Part shown: piece after piece, positions 52,401 to 63,880 of the stretch
Position numbering within the stretch: position 1 is the first letter of the stretch
Layout: each line of letters starts with the position of its first letter
Position numbers and translations under genes: made by a program
Notes under the pieces: model-generated
What the model was told of the DNA's origin: nothing
What the model saw: the letters and a program-made list of their open reading frames with translations, nothing else
The model's database searches: none
Assembly: GCA_001247695.2 (NCBI GenBank)
Contig: LGRX02028657.1
Location: forward strand, 1 to 64,000
Reading direction: 5' to 3'
Source: Cymbomonas tetramitiformis
Taxonomy: Eukaryota > Chlorophyta > Pyramimonadophyceae > Pyramimonadales > Pyramimonadaceae
Length of the DNA stretch: 64,000 bases

Positions 52401-52845
52401 AGGGGTGAGCAGGGTTGGGACATACGGTGCGACAAGGAAAGGTTTAGGGTTTAGGGTTTTAGGGGAGGTGGGATAGGAGCTGAAGTGGAGAAGGGAATGC
52501 CAGTGCTCCACAGGGGGTGTAAAGGGGGCGCAACAGGCGGAGGATGGATGCAACCCCATCACTCAATCCGAGGACCACGGCAGGTACAGGGCACCGCACG
52601 CGCAGGTGACAACAGAGGTGCGATCAGGTCAAACGGGTGAGGGGAGGGGCGGAGCACGCGGGCCTCTAATGGGGAGCCTCGTATCGCGGATCGGAGCGGA
52701 AGAGGGCATGAGGTAGGGCAACCTGCAGGTGCTCCAGGCCCACCCAGTTAGTGGAGGCAGTGGCGGTGCGCCCGAGAGTGGCAGCTGCGGCAGCGCGGAC
52801 GCGGCAGAAGCACTGCGAGTTCTCCACGCACGCTCTGAGGGCGTT
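49460..52845 (-). CDS. TAF2: TAF2 C-terminal HEAT-like exons
   Basis: ACVENSQCFCRVRAAAAATL (to about 52690) matches the CFYRVR segment of TAF2. NFYRDRRFDAVVGKVAPNRF (51975-52064), AVVGAIGSVRDADGVSSPSE (51510-51569), VVDFLLEIVKYNDNCGNLWD (51199-51333) and VQILKILDCSLRRDCLMPTQ (50386-50649) follow in phase 0. A last likely exon reads MWSLFVNGPQVLVEVLMAES and VRTQLLWSVTTLTH near 49460-49580. A segment near 49640-49740 (QHEMSAASTAATPRGGG) may be another exon. Confidence 0.85.
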
Positions 52846-55800
52846 AATAGCCAGCAGGGAGTGGCTGCGACACCCCCCCTCACTCAAACCCCCAGACCCG
52901 CATCCCTCCCGGTGAGTGCCGAAAGGCGCGATGACCAAAGGCAGCCCGGGCTATCCCCCCCGAAGGATGACCGCGCACTTGAATACTGGAAGGGGCAGCC
53001 AGTGCGCCGCTTCAGACCAAGCGAGAAGGAACATAGTCCGACAGCTGAAGCGGCGCCAGACGCCTGGCACCGCACTGCCGTCAGAAGAAACCGCTACAGT
53101 GCCACAGGCGCCGCAGCGGCGAACCCCATTGGCTGTGAGACGTGCTGCCTTGAGCGAACCACGAGAGCAACAGCACACACTAGAGTGCCCGGAAGGGCCG
53201 GCATGGAAGCGGGCGGGTGTAGAAGGGGGCCCTGGGGGGATGGAGGCGGTCGGGCGGCTCAGCAGGGCAGGGCAGTGGCTTTACCTATAATACTTGGCAA
53301 TTTGATCGCAAGCGATACCCTGCAGCGCAAGCTCAGCCCCCCACGCCCCCCCATACTTTCTCAGCGCTAATGATGTGCCAGCGACTGGGAACTTGCGAGA
53401 TGCAGCGACATATCAGAGGAGACGGTACTATTCTCAACGTCGCTGTGAATCTGCCTGTGGCATTGGAGCCGCCCTTGCGAGTTCCGCTTGCTGATCGCAG
53501 GCGTCGAGCGAGGGCCTGAGGACGCGCATGGTGGGGGGAGCAGCTCTTGGCATACCTGAGCAGCGACGTTCTGGTCGCGCTCGAGCTGCATAATGGCCAT
53601 CGACTCGAGCTGCTGCACCTGAGGATGTACGCGCAGCCACATCCACCATACCTCACCACGCTGGTGTGCATCCTCACCTTTGCACCCGCGGCCTCGCTCT
53701 TTCCCCCCTCGGTGTTCACTCCTGCCCACTGAGAGACGCCCTCCCCCTACTCATGCAGAGACGCCCTCCCCCTACTCATGCAGAGACGTCCTCCCCTACT
53801 CATGCAGAGACACCCTCCCCTACTCATGCAGAGCGCCCTCCCCTACTCATGCAGAGACGCCTCCCCTACTCATGCAGAAGTGCCCTCCCCCTACTCATGC
53901 AGAGACGCCCATGCCATAGCTGTAGAGGGCCTTCCCTCCCCCGCCCACAAGACCCCCAGGTGTCTAACCCCACCGATGCCTCGGCTGGGTACAGAGGACA
54001 GGGTCGGGTGGCACGGCGCGGCGCACAGGGTCCTGGGGCCGGCGCGCACCTGGACGTCTGCAAGCCAGTCGGCCTCCGGGTCCACCGTGATCCACAGCAC
54101 CGGGCACTCCGGGGCTACAACCGCAGGCGCTGGGGCTGCCGCTCCTATAATTCGCCCCCCCCCCCCCTCCCTCGGGGACCTGCTGACCAAGGTATGGCTG
54201 CGGGAGACAGAGATTGAAGGGGGCGGGACTGGGCCTGGATGTCTAGATGGGTGCGCCCACCGTCTGCCGGCTCATCCAACTCCATCAAATCCATCGTGCT
54301 CCCTGCGCGGATATGACCCCCCCCCACCACCACACCCCCTCAGACCACACAAACCGAAGACTGCATACATTGATTGCTCAGTCACCTCCTGATAGCCGCT
54401 GCTCCCCGCCTGTCTGCCGTCGAGACCGATCAAGCCACACTCATGCTTCACGCATCTTAATGTGCGTGGCCAATCGCTGGCCAAGCGGGAGAGGGAGGAA
54501 GTCCCCGACAAGGGGAGGACAGGTCGAGAAGAGAGTGAGGCGGCGACCTCCGGTGGGCGCGAGGGTGTTTTGGGCCTGCTTGGTCCGCTTCACACTCTTC
54601 CTTGCCCCTCGCCCCGAGCAGGGAATATCCACCAGCTGCATGACACCCGCGCAGCCTCGGTCACCGCTTCCCTCCCCGAGCACCCCTCGGCCTTCCGCAA
54701 AGGGTACACAGTGAGCCGCCCGGGCACTGCCACGTCACCTCCTTCCAAATGACAACTGCGACGTAACCAAGCGGCCCGCCGCAGTGTCTCGTTGCATGTC
54801 GCATGGTCATCATGTGATACCCGGAACAACGAGCAGCCAAGTTTTGGTGCGTAGCACGTAAGCAGAAAGGTTCTAGTGCCAGAAACGGCCACAGATCCGA
54901 AGTCGAAGATCCGATGGCCCAATGACAAGCAGTGAAAGCCCGGGTCGGATGGCATGCGGCTCAGATCCCAAGGCCTGGAAGGCTGGCCAAAGGGGGTCCG
55001 AGCCAGCCCGCTCACCCTCTGGGGAGCTCCTCTGCCTGGTCCCGTCCCCTTGAACTAGGAAGTGGGGCACACCTGTGTGGCGTCACCAGTGAGGGAGATG
55101 ACGTGATCGGTGTGCTGCCCCTCTCCCTGTGCCGCACACCATTACTCCCCCCTCCGATCTGGCCCGCATCGCGCAGCTCCCGAACAACACCTGGGCGCAT
55201 GCACCTTGCACATGACCGCACACCCTTGCAGATAGGAGCAGCGCCCGAACGCCCAACCACCACATGAAGCAAATCACAACAAGAAAGAGCTTGCTCGGCG
55301 TCCAGCCACTCAGGCCACGCAATATGCACAAGACCGCGATTCAAACCCCAATCATTTAGGCGAGTGAGAGACCTGCCACACCCATTACCCCATGCGCGCC
55401 CTTGCCTTCTGAAAAGGTGCATTCATTAAGCTCATCCTAGAAGAATGCAAAAGCGCGTCTTCACTATTGAGTGTGGGGTGATGAGTGTGGGGTGAGTGTG
55501 GGGTGATTGTGCACTCTGCTGGTTGCAGCTCACTCCCTGTGGAGGAGAGCGTCTGTGGAGGAGAGCGTCTGTGGAGGAGCGTCTGTGGAGGAGAGCGTCT
55601 GTGGAGGAGAGCGTCTGTGGAGGAGAGCGTCTGTGGAGGAGAGCGTCTGTGGAGGGGGTGTGCGCGCCGCAGCCGGCGCCGGGGGCACCTCGTAAAGGCG
55701 CACGGTGACGGAGCCTCCAAAGCCGTGGACGCCGCCCGCCTCGATGCCCGCAGCGGCGGCTTCCTTGGCGGCGATGCACCCCTCCTGACGCAGCGCCAGC

Positions 55801-58800
55801 TCCACCATGTTGCGGGTGCGGTTGTACACAAAGGCGGCTCGGAGGCGCGGGCAGCCGGCGCCGTGGATCCAGCGCGCCGCAAAGGCGTTAAGCTCCTGCT
55901 TCTGCACTCCACCCACCTGCGCGCATACCGCACGGGGAGAGGTCCGTCCAGGGGTTAACACAAGGGCCACACCACATGGTGTCACAGCTTCGCATCTAGG
56001 AGCCATTTTCGCACTTTTGCAGGAAGGGGCGCCAGAAGCAAAGACGCGTGCCCGGAGGGTGTTGGAGAGAGGGGTATCGAAACAGACTGTTGGAGCGTGA
56101 ACTGATTGGGAACACCACGTGTCAAAGGGGTGGTTGCTTAAAGGGGAAGATGGAGTGGCGGGTGCGGGATGTACGGGAGGGTGATCACATGCAACGCACC
56201 TCGGTGTCTGTCCTATTGATTCTTTCAAGTACGTTGGGCTACTAACACTCACCCAGGCTGACTCGCGATCATGAGGTCAAGGGCAGTGGTGAAGCGAGGT
56301 ATGACGTGTTGACCGTCGGCATGTGCTGCCGCTGAGAGATCACCAGTGGGCCGATGCCGCCAGGCTGCTGCATGCGGATCCTCGTGCATTTGGTCCAACA
56401 AGCTGGCCTGCGGCTCCTCATGTGTGCAGCTCTCGTGCTGCTCGACCAACACGCAAGCCGTCCGCCACATCCGGACCGCTCGCTTGACGAAGCACACGGA
56501 TGTGGCGGAAGGCTTGCGTGTTGCTCGAGCAGCACGAGAGCTGCACACATGAGGAGCCGCAGGCCAGCTTGTTGGACCAAATGCACGAGGATCCGCATGC
56601 AGCAGCCTGGCGGCATAGGCCCACTGGTGATCTCTCAGCGGCAGCACATGCCGACAGTCAACACGTCACACCTCGCTTCACCACTGCCCTTGACCTCATG
56701 ATCCGCGAGTCAGCCTGGGTGAGTGTTAGTAGCCCAACGTACTTGAAAGAATCAATAGGACAGACACTGAGACAGACCAGGAAAAGGGTCAAAGACAGAG
56801 GCGGCAGCGGGCAAACCGGGTTGTACAATACACGGGTCAAGTCCATGTTGAATTCCGTCGGGGCAGGGGTCACAACGGAAGAGGGGAAGAGGGGAAGAGG
56901 GGAGAGGCTTGGGGGAGGTGAGAAGCCTGCCAACCTTGCGGCAGAGGCGAATGAAATCTCGGGTGTTGATGGCACGATTGGGCGTATCTGCGTGGCCGTT
57001 GCGCCCGGGGGTGGTCGCCTTTTGCACCACCTGCTGCACCACCTTGCGAAATGCGTCCTCTCCAATCTGCCCCACCTCGCTCCCATCGACGCCTTCAGAT
57101 CATATGCCCGACCGCCCATGTTGGACATTCTCCGCGGCAGCTCGCCTCCAGACAAATTTCCCGAGCTCTCGCAGTTGCCCCCCCCGCCTTGTACCCTACA
57201 ATAGATAGAAGCGTTTGTCGAGGTGATATGGTAATGCAACATTCATCTCTCCCCCGCTGATATACTCCATCCTCCCCCACGGATATACCTCCCCTCCCCG
57301 CCGATTTCCTTGCCCTCCAATGTTGATGTCCCTACTCCCCCACCTCTGGTATACCTCCCCTTCCCCTGCTGATATGCCTGTCCCCCTCTTATACATCCTC
57401 CCCTTCCCCCCTAAAATAGATTATCCTCCGCTGGTCCTCGTTTGCCCATGCACTACAAATGCCATCGCTTCTGCGAGTGGAACAGGTGCAGCCGGTGGGC
57501 ACGAGACCCGAGGCTCACCTTGTGCTCAAGCATCGCCACCACCGCTGCAGCCTTCCAGCGACGCAGCTGCAGGAAGGCTGGGGACTCCATCCCTGTAGGT
57601 GCCCAACCGAGGCCCTCGCGCGGGGACAGCGGCGGCAGACGCCCGTCATCCGCCGCCACCACCGCCTGCGACTCCCCATCCCACCCCAAAGGCAGCGCAC
57701 AACTCACTCTTGGGTAGCCAATGGCGCACGTTCGCAACGTTCGAGCAGCAAGGGGAGTCGGGAGGGCAGGGAAGGGGGGGTCGCACAGGAAGTGTCTCGC
57801 ATAGGAAGATGGACGAGGGGTTAGGAACTTGGAGGGCAATGGCAGGCTGGTGAAGGGCAAGTGTAGGGATGGGGATGTGGGAGTGAATAAGGGTGTGTGA
57901 CCACCCTTTAGTGACGGATCTCAAACACTAAAGAGAAGAATCCGCATCTGACAAGGCTGCCACCGTACCCTGCTCGCAGGATCAACGATAGTTCACACAC
58001 CGCTTGAGCTTGACCGACGTTCACCAACCACCCCCGCTGGAAGTACTAGCCACGGGCACCCTAAGTCCGCCCGTGGGCCTGTGTATGGGGCTGATGCTGG
58101 GAGGGGTGGAGTGTTGAGGGTGTCGCCTTGGGTGGTTCCGGCACTGGAAGTGGTGGATGGAGGTTGGAGGTGGATCAAGGCGCATGCAGAACTGGATGCT
58201 GGCAACGAGCAATGGCACAGGCCTAAAGGTGGGTGGGGGAGTGATGGACGCGAGTGGTACGACCTCATGATGGTAGTGCTGGAGATGGAATGGACAAGAG
58301 GGTATCGGGGGAGCAGGGGGGGCTGCCGGTGCTGGCAATGCTAAATTGGCAGGGACCAGGGCGGCGTCTGGTGTGGGAAGATATGGGGCAGCTGGGGTTA
58401 GCGAAGAAGGCAACGGGGTGGGGGCGGGGGACCTGAAACTTCGCTTGAACCTGGTTGCGACAATGGCGGGCGCAAGCGAGAGGAAAGACCGGAGGGTGGG
58501 GGGACCTGGTGGTGGCAGTGGCGAGGGCGCAAGCGAGAGGAAAGGACCGGAGGGGTGGGGGGGGGACCTGGCGGTGGCAGTGGCGGCGCCAATTAAGCTC
58601 GTTCGACCCCATGATTCGGCGCACATACTGATCCATGAGTAGCTCCGCAAGCCCTGCAGGGCAACCCCACGCTCCGGCTGGGCACATCACCAGCGCAGGT
58701 GACCAGCCTGGGCCGTGAGGCGACGCCGGCTGGGCCAAGCGCAGCGCACCGTGCCCTACACCGTGCCCCACTCTCCACAAGCCGCTTGCCCCGGATTCCA

Positions 58801-61800
58801 GCGCCTGCCACGCACCCTCCATGAGCCAAACCCCCACTGCAGGCAGGCTGCTGCCACGCACCTTCCACCAGCCACTCCTCGGCGGAGCTCGGCGCAAACA
58901 TGTACACTCCGAACCTGCGCCCCACCTCCACTCCGCCATGTCTCCTTCCCTCACATCCGAAACCCCCAACGCTTGCAACGAACACGAATCGGCCCTCAGA
59001 CACTGGCATCTCCGCCCCACTTTCTCCCAGTCTGCCAAAAGCTCAGCGCCCTGCTTGGCACCGGCAAGCCCCAAATGGCACGCGGGGCTCCGGCCAGGTG
59101 CGAGGGGCGACGAGGCGGAGACGCCGGCAAGCAGCAGCGAGCAGGACGGAGCGAACGGGTGAGGAAACGGGAAGAGGATGGGAAGGATATGCGGGAGGGT
59201 ACCATTGGCGGGCGAGAGCGTAGGCGGTGTGCAGACGGGTGTCTATCGCTAGCTCGGGCACTCGCGTGTCGTTCAGCAGGTCCACACCCAGCATTGCCGA
59301 GGCAGCCCCGGACTGCACACGCAGTGCGCAAGAGGCATGGGAGCGGCGTCAGTCGCACGACACACGCAGTGCGCAAGAGGCATGGGAGCGGCATCAGACG
59401 CACGACACACAGCGGCCTTTGGTGACATGCGCTGTCATCAATTAGAACAACAAGGCGTAAATGGGCGGACATGCATACACAGTCACCTCTGGCAATGTAC
59501 AGGGGGGGGGTGTGCTCGCCACCGCACAAGGGCAAATGGTAAATGCAAGGGCAGCAGACTGGCGCGGAGGCAGCCCATTGGGCTCTGCCTCGTGAGAGCA
59601 GCGATGCGGGCGAAGAGCCAGAATGCCAGGGGCAGGTTAGGGCGTAAGGGCGGATGAGGCACCTGCAGGATAGGAGACACACTGTCCATATCCACAAACG
59701 CCTGCCTCACGGAACACCCGCATAAACCCTCTTCCCCCATCCATCCTCACCCATCCAGCCCCCAAACCAGCCCACCGTTCATCACAGCACTACCGCAATC
59801 CTTTCACTGCGACGACCATGGCTGCCCCCTTCAGCGGCGGCGTTGAAGCACAGGCAGGCGACGGGTGCACCTGCTGGTAGCTGGGGTAGGGAAACGGGGC
59901 CTGCAGGTAGTCCTCAAAGATGGTGAAGGGGATGGTCAGGGTTGAGGAGACCCCCTCCAGCGAGGGCACCATAGACTTGGGGCCTGCAACCGCATGTTTC
60001 CCCTCCCTCGGTGCTTTGGAACACATATTGAGGCAGCGCAATGTTCCGCACCGGAAAATACGCTGCCCAACGACCGGCAGCCTCCCACCTGAGGCCACAG
60101 CGGCAGGCTTTCTGTCTCAGCTGCGTTTTGCTCCCTAGACTCGCCTCGCCTCTACTAGAGTTTGCTCCTTTGCCCGTCCACCCGAAGTCAGTCTCGGTGG
60201 CACCGGTTGTCTGAGAACCGGAAGGGCAGATCTGCGGTCTCAGTGGGTCTCTGCACCTGAAATCGACGCGCCTAGAAGCGCAGGGTACTCAGCCCGGTGC
60301 ATGCACATGCTCGCTGCCCAGAGAAGAGCTGCGGATGTGGAACAGGCGAGGGCAAGCAACGATGGGCGGGCACAAACCGAAATGCGTGACGGTGTCCGTC
60401 CGCTCCTTATCCGCCACTGCCACAAAGGGGCCCACTGCCATTGCCACGTGGCGTGCAGGCTCTGGGATCTTCATGCGGTAAGAGTATACCTTTTGTTTGC
60501 CACCTGGCACAGCCAGCGCATCGCATCCGTGCACCACAACAGTCTCATCATTGGGCGCACTTTGCAGCATCAGGTGCCTGATTGGTGCACCATGGAACGA
60601 AGTACGCTGCAGGGAGTGCCAGGTGGCACCTCCTACACAAACAGGGGATCCGCAGCACAGAGCACAAAGAGCGCTGGCATCCCGCCTGATTGCACCCATC
60701 GGGCGCCGTGAGCCATGCGGGCCGAAGGGCCCGGCCGGCATGCTAACGCGCAGGAACAGGGCGAGGTTGTGAGATGCTATCCTCGCTCTGCAGCAGCAGC
60801 CACCAGGAATCCCAGCTCCGCTGATTGGGGCGCTGAGAGACAAGAGCTCACGTGGCGAATGCAGGGTCTGGGCATTGGGGCAGTCAAAGATGGAAGTGCG
60901 CGAGGCAAATGGTTCCTCGCGGCGCTGACGCGGAGGACGCGCGCTCGTGAGCAAACCATTCACCGAGCAAGGCACCCTGGCAGAACGTCCGGGCGAGGTG
61001 ACTCGGCCCGAATCACCGAGCAAGGCACCCTGGCAGCACGTCCAGGCGAGGTGACTCAGCCCAAATCACCGAGCAAGGCACCCTGGCAGCACGTCCGGGC
61101 GAGGTGACTCGGCCCGAATCCCCGAGCAAGGCGCCCTGGCAGCACGTCCGGGCGAGGTGACTCGGCCCAAGTCACGGAGCCTCGCGAATGCCAAGATTGC
61201 CTCTGCGGCCTGGCCTCACACCCCGAGCATGTGTGGCGCGGCGCAAGAGCGCCCCTCGTGGGCCGCACCAGGCTCAAGGGTGGGGACGTCCTCCATCATG
61301 CCTGTACAGAAGTCCCTCACAGGCCCACACAGATTCAGGAGCCGTAAAACAATACACCACATCGCAGATTGAGACACACTGAACGGCATGAGATCGGCCA
61401 ACAAAAGCCAGCCCATCATCATCCCAGTGGATGTGAAAAGCAAATCAAGAGCAGGGCGGGGCCGTGACAAGATACCACAAACTCATACATATTCCCAACC
61501 CAGATGCAAGGCAGCATGGAAGGATGATACGATGTGACCGATCATCGCCCAACAATTGTTGGTCTCTGGGTAACGGAGTAAGCGGACCCTGCTGGCATGC
61601 CCCCCAGTGGCTCCCGGTCGATGGATGGGACCTGTTGGTCCATGGTTATGTCATGAATGCAGTCACACCACACAGCATGGACACCCCATGTCAAAAAAAG
61701 GAAACATGCGGGCACCTAAGTGCTCCCCACAAAATTCAAGGGAGAACACAGAAGTTGTACATCACCAGATTGAGACACACAGACGCCATACAACCTGCGT

Positions 61801-63880
61801 CATATGCCGCCCCATGTCCCGCACATGCCAACTCACAAGGAGCCCCCCTATGTCCGGCCATGTCGTTGCACAGCGCCGTTGCCGCACATGCCATCGATGC
61901 TGCAACCTCCCATCGGAATCTTGCAACAGAGCTTACACGATTGTATTGGTCGGGAGGCGTGGATTGAGGCTGAGAGCGCACCGCTGCACACAGCAATGTG
62001 GGCAGCGTCCACTTTGACCTCCAGATCGAAGGTGCACATATGATGCCACGTCGTGCCTGTCAATGGCTGATCCAAACATGGAAACCACGCCCTTGCCGTA
62101 CAGTACTGCGCCCCGCCCCTCCCCTCCCGTCTCCCCACCCCGAGCGGCGCAGTCTCAGTCGGAGGGCAGAAGGGTCAGGGTGCTGAAAGGAGAGGCTTCA
62201 AGACTCCAGCCGGCCCGCTTGAGCCGGCATATGGCTTCAAGACTCCAGCAGGCCCGCTTGAGCCGGCATATGGCTTCAAGACTCCAGCCGGCCCGCTTGA
62301 GCCGGCATATGGCTTCAAGACTCCAGCCGGCCCGCTTGAGCCGGCATATGGCTTCAAGACTCCAGCCGGCCCGCTTGAGCCGGCATATGGCTTCAAGACT
62401 CCAGCCGGCCCGCTTGAGCCGGCATATGGCTTCAAGACTCCAGCCGGCCCGCTTGAGCCGGCATATGGCTTATGCACTTGGTCGGATTTGCACTTGGTCG
62501 GATTTGCGGTGAAACCTTCGAGACAGTTGGTCAACAGCTAAGACGTTCGATCGCCATCGCAGTCTCATTAAAAAAATTCACAGCAGTCAGATCACGCTGA
62601 GCATTTCCTAACTATGGCATTTTACATTTGGAAGCGGGTTTACAGTGCTATAAAGGGCTGTACAGCAGTGTGTTTACGGTGCACAAATTAGGCGCTGCTG
62701 CTGGGGACGGCAATCCAGCAGCGTAAACTAGGGGGATTCTTCCCCTTCAACTTGTTCTTGATTCTGAGTGGGTGAACCCAAATCACAAACAAGATGCCGG
62801 GCGAGCCGCTCTGCTCTCCAACTTGATTTGGGTAGGACTTCATGCAACAACTTTTTTCTAAAATTCATTTCTTCCCACGTCCCCTTTGCCATTTCCCATC
62901 AAAAAGGCGAACACCACTCGTGTTCTACAACCCTCAGCTCTAGCTCTGAACTACCCGCATGCCTTAGGCCTCAAATTCCAAGGGCTTCAGTCGCACATCT
63001 CTGATCAACGTCCCTTCTAGAATTTCAGTTGCAACCTTTCAGCAGCCTCAAATCTAGGGTTCTAGTTGCTCAACTTTTAGAAACCTAGTGGTGCTGTGTT
63101 GTACCACATGGCAGGACCCAGTTTTGAAGAACTCGTGCGTGGGGCACATCAGAGGTAGGCGCCCGCGTAACCACCACCAGCGCAGGTGAGCCGCTTGCAC
63201 CGGTTCACGCTCTCACGAGTTCAGTCAAAGTGTGGCTCAGTCCACGGTGCAGCAGCCACTATTCAAGGCAACATCGCTTAGCTTTTGGTTTGTGTGGCGC
63301 GGAGCAGGGAGGCTGTCTTGTGGGCGCTCGGGGGCGGTGTGCAGGCCGCTGTGGCGCAACCGGGCGCTGGGCGGCAGTTGCACCATGCTTGCGCAACCCA
63401 AGGGTCAAGCAACTGTGACACCGCGTTCCACTGAACACTTGCCATCAGCCGAACTGTGACAGAGATGCGGACGGCTGAGCCTAGAAGGTACTCTGGAAAC
63501 AGAGGGACGCCCGCAGCTTCCTGGCAGCACACACTTGAGCAATAGGGCCTCAGGGCTGAGAGGGGCGACCTGGGTGCGGGTGCAGAGGAAGTCGCCGCGG
63601 AAGGAGGCGCCGGCCTTTGGCTCGTCCACGTGGAATCGGATGTGTACCTCGAACATCGCAGTCTTCGCCACCCGCGGTGTCACAGGAGCGGGCTCTTCTG
63701 CATTTTCAGGGACTACCGGTGCCGGGGGCGGGGGCTCCTGCTGCCTTAGCCGCTCGGGAAGGAAGATGACCAGCTCGGGCTCGTTGTCACTGAGCAGCAC
63801 CCCTTCTTCAAGGACGTACGGATTGTAGAGGAGATCCGCACTCTCTGCACTTGGCACCCGAACCGGGGGACCACACATAT
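49460..63880 (-). CDS. TAF2: TAF2, TFIID subunit with aminopeptidase-like fold
   Basis: Minus-strand exons in the correct order match TAF2 end to end: 63570-63880, 61982-62091, 60378-60577, 59871-about 59975, 59663-about 59735, 59203-59312, about 58568-58707, 57519-57592, 56935-57066, 55689-55916, about 54560-54690, 54050-about 54150, 53556-53651, about 52690-52845, 51975-52064, 51510-51569, 51199-51333, 50386-50649 and about 49460-49600. Diagnostic pieces include AWFPCLDQPL, AVGPFVAVADKERTD, FAARWIHGAGCPRLRAAFVY, PVLWITVDPEADWL and FLLEIVKYNDNCGN. TAF2 is a scaffold of TFIID that contacts initiator DNA. Most junctions are phase 0 with CAG/AAG|GT donors. The first exon(s) lie beyond the window's right edge. 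A frame mismatch between 59203 and 58707 is unresolved. Confidence 0.92.
49751..49980. repeat. 56-bp minisatellite, four copies
   Basis: Starts at 49751, 49807, 49863 and 49919 with AGCGCCTCGAGGAGACTCCG; a fifth degraded start lies at 49975. It lies in a TAF2 intron or intron-exon region. Confidence 0.9.
50785..51040. repeat. About 38-bp minisatellite in a TAF2 intron
   Basis: CACCCGCAGAGTGACAGGGC followed by GCCGGGCGCGTCCTCCGG repeats about seven times between exons 50386-50649 and 51199-51333. Confidence 0.9.
52445..52465. repeat. Interstitial telomere-type repeat
   Basis: GGTTTAGGGTTTAGGGTTTT contains two and a half plant-type TTTAGGG units inside a TAF2 intron. Confidence 0.7.
53556..58707 (-). 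CDS. TAF2: TAF2 middle exons: helical and second beta-sandwich region
   Basis: In order: GLAELLMDQYVRRIMGSNEL (to 58568), MESPAFLQLRRWKAAAVVAM (57519-57592), IGEDAFRKVVQQVVQKATTP (56935-57066), ELNAFAARWIHGAGCPRLRA with VYNRTR (55689-55916), a GVMQLVDIPCSGRGARKSVK segment (about 54560-54690), PVLWITVDPEADWLADVQ (to 54050) and VHPQVQQLESMAIMQLERDQ (53556-53651). Phases are consistent from 57592 to 55689 and from 54050 to 53556. Confidence 0.88.
53735..53905. repeat. About 23-bp CCCTACTCATGCAGAGACGC repeat
   Basis: Roughly eight units of GAGACGCCCTCCCCCTACTC plus ATGCA, varying by one or two bases in length, lie in the intron upstream of 53651. Confidence 0.85.
55535..55657. repeat. 16-bp GAGCGTCTGTGGAGGA repeat
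   Basis: Seven or eight units follow the donor of the 55689-55916 exon inside the intron. Confidence 0.9.
56205..56766. mobile_element. 562-bp near-perfect palindrome in a TAF2 intron
   Basis: The left arm 56205-56473 and right arm 56497-56766 are inverted copies with only a few mismatches around a 23-nt loop. The outer ends are TGTCTGTCCTATTGATTC and its complement GAATCAATAGGACAGACA; the inner ends are CCGCCACATCCG and CGGATGTGGCGG. It could be a MITE or foldback insertion, or yield a long hairpin RNA. No target-site duplication is clear. Confidence 0.9.
57235..57425. repeat. Pyrimidine-rich CTCCCC...GATATAC repeat
   Basis: CTCCCCC(G/A)C(T/G)GATATAC motifs recur about six times with 20-30-bp spacing in the intron between exons 57519-57592 and 56935-57066. 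Confidence 0.7.
58465..58590. repeat. About 60-bp duplication at a TAF2 exon border
   Basis: GGCGCAAGCGAGAGGAAAG with the following GGTGGGGGGACCTGG and GGCAGTGGCG segment occurs twice. The right copy overlaps the donor at 58568. Confidence 0.75.
59203..63880 (-). CDS. TAF2: TAF2 N-terminal exons: beta-sandwich and catalytically dead peptidase domain
   Basis: The exon 63570-63880 gives EPELVIFLPERL and FEVHIRFHVDEPKAGASF, the TAF2 strand pair ahead of the FPC(V/L)D motif. The exon 61982-62091 gives AWFPCLDQPLTGTTWHHMC and LEVKVDAAHIAVCSG. The exon 60378-60577 gives KQKVYSYRMKIPEPARHVAM. The next read FEDYLQAPFPYPSYQQ, SVRQAFVDMDSVSPILQ and MLGVDLLNDTRVPELAIDTR. In the last, M1 aminopeptidases carry HExxH; here the segment is LHTAYALARQW, so no zinc site, as in other TAF2 proteins. 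Confidence 0.88.
59315..59415. repeat. 46-bp duplication upstream of a TAF2 exon
   Basis: CACGCAGTGCGCAAGAGGCA plus TGGGAGCGGCGTCAG and CGCACGACA is present twice next to the acceptor at 59312. Confidence 0.8.
60960..61170. repeat. 53-bp minisatellite, four copies
   Basis: Units of ACCGAGCAAGGCACCCTGGC, AGCACGTCCGGGCGAGGTGA and CTCGGCCCGAAT start at about 60962 and 61015 and lie in a TAF2 intron. Confidence 0.9.
62190..62470. repeat. 39-bp minisatellite, seven copies
   Basis: TTCAAGACTCCAGCCGGCCC plus GCTTGAGCCGGCATATGGC repeats seven times with almost no variation. Each unit can fold through GCCGGC pairs. A period divisible by three leaves both strands open; it lies in a TAF2 intron. Confidence 0.92.
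62471..63560. other. TAF2 intron, no further feature
   Basis: The sequence between the 39-bp repeat and the exon 63570-63880 shows no convincing exon or repeat. Confidence 0.5.

Noticed and set aside
60289..61023. Single 244-codon exon
   Set aside because: Only 60378-60577 resembles TAF2; the rest is intron read-through across an open frame.
62063..62534. Frames with a 13-residue repeat on both strands
   Set aside because: They come from the 39-bp minisatellite in a TAF2 intron; both strands are open only because 39 is divisible by three.
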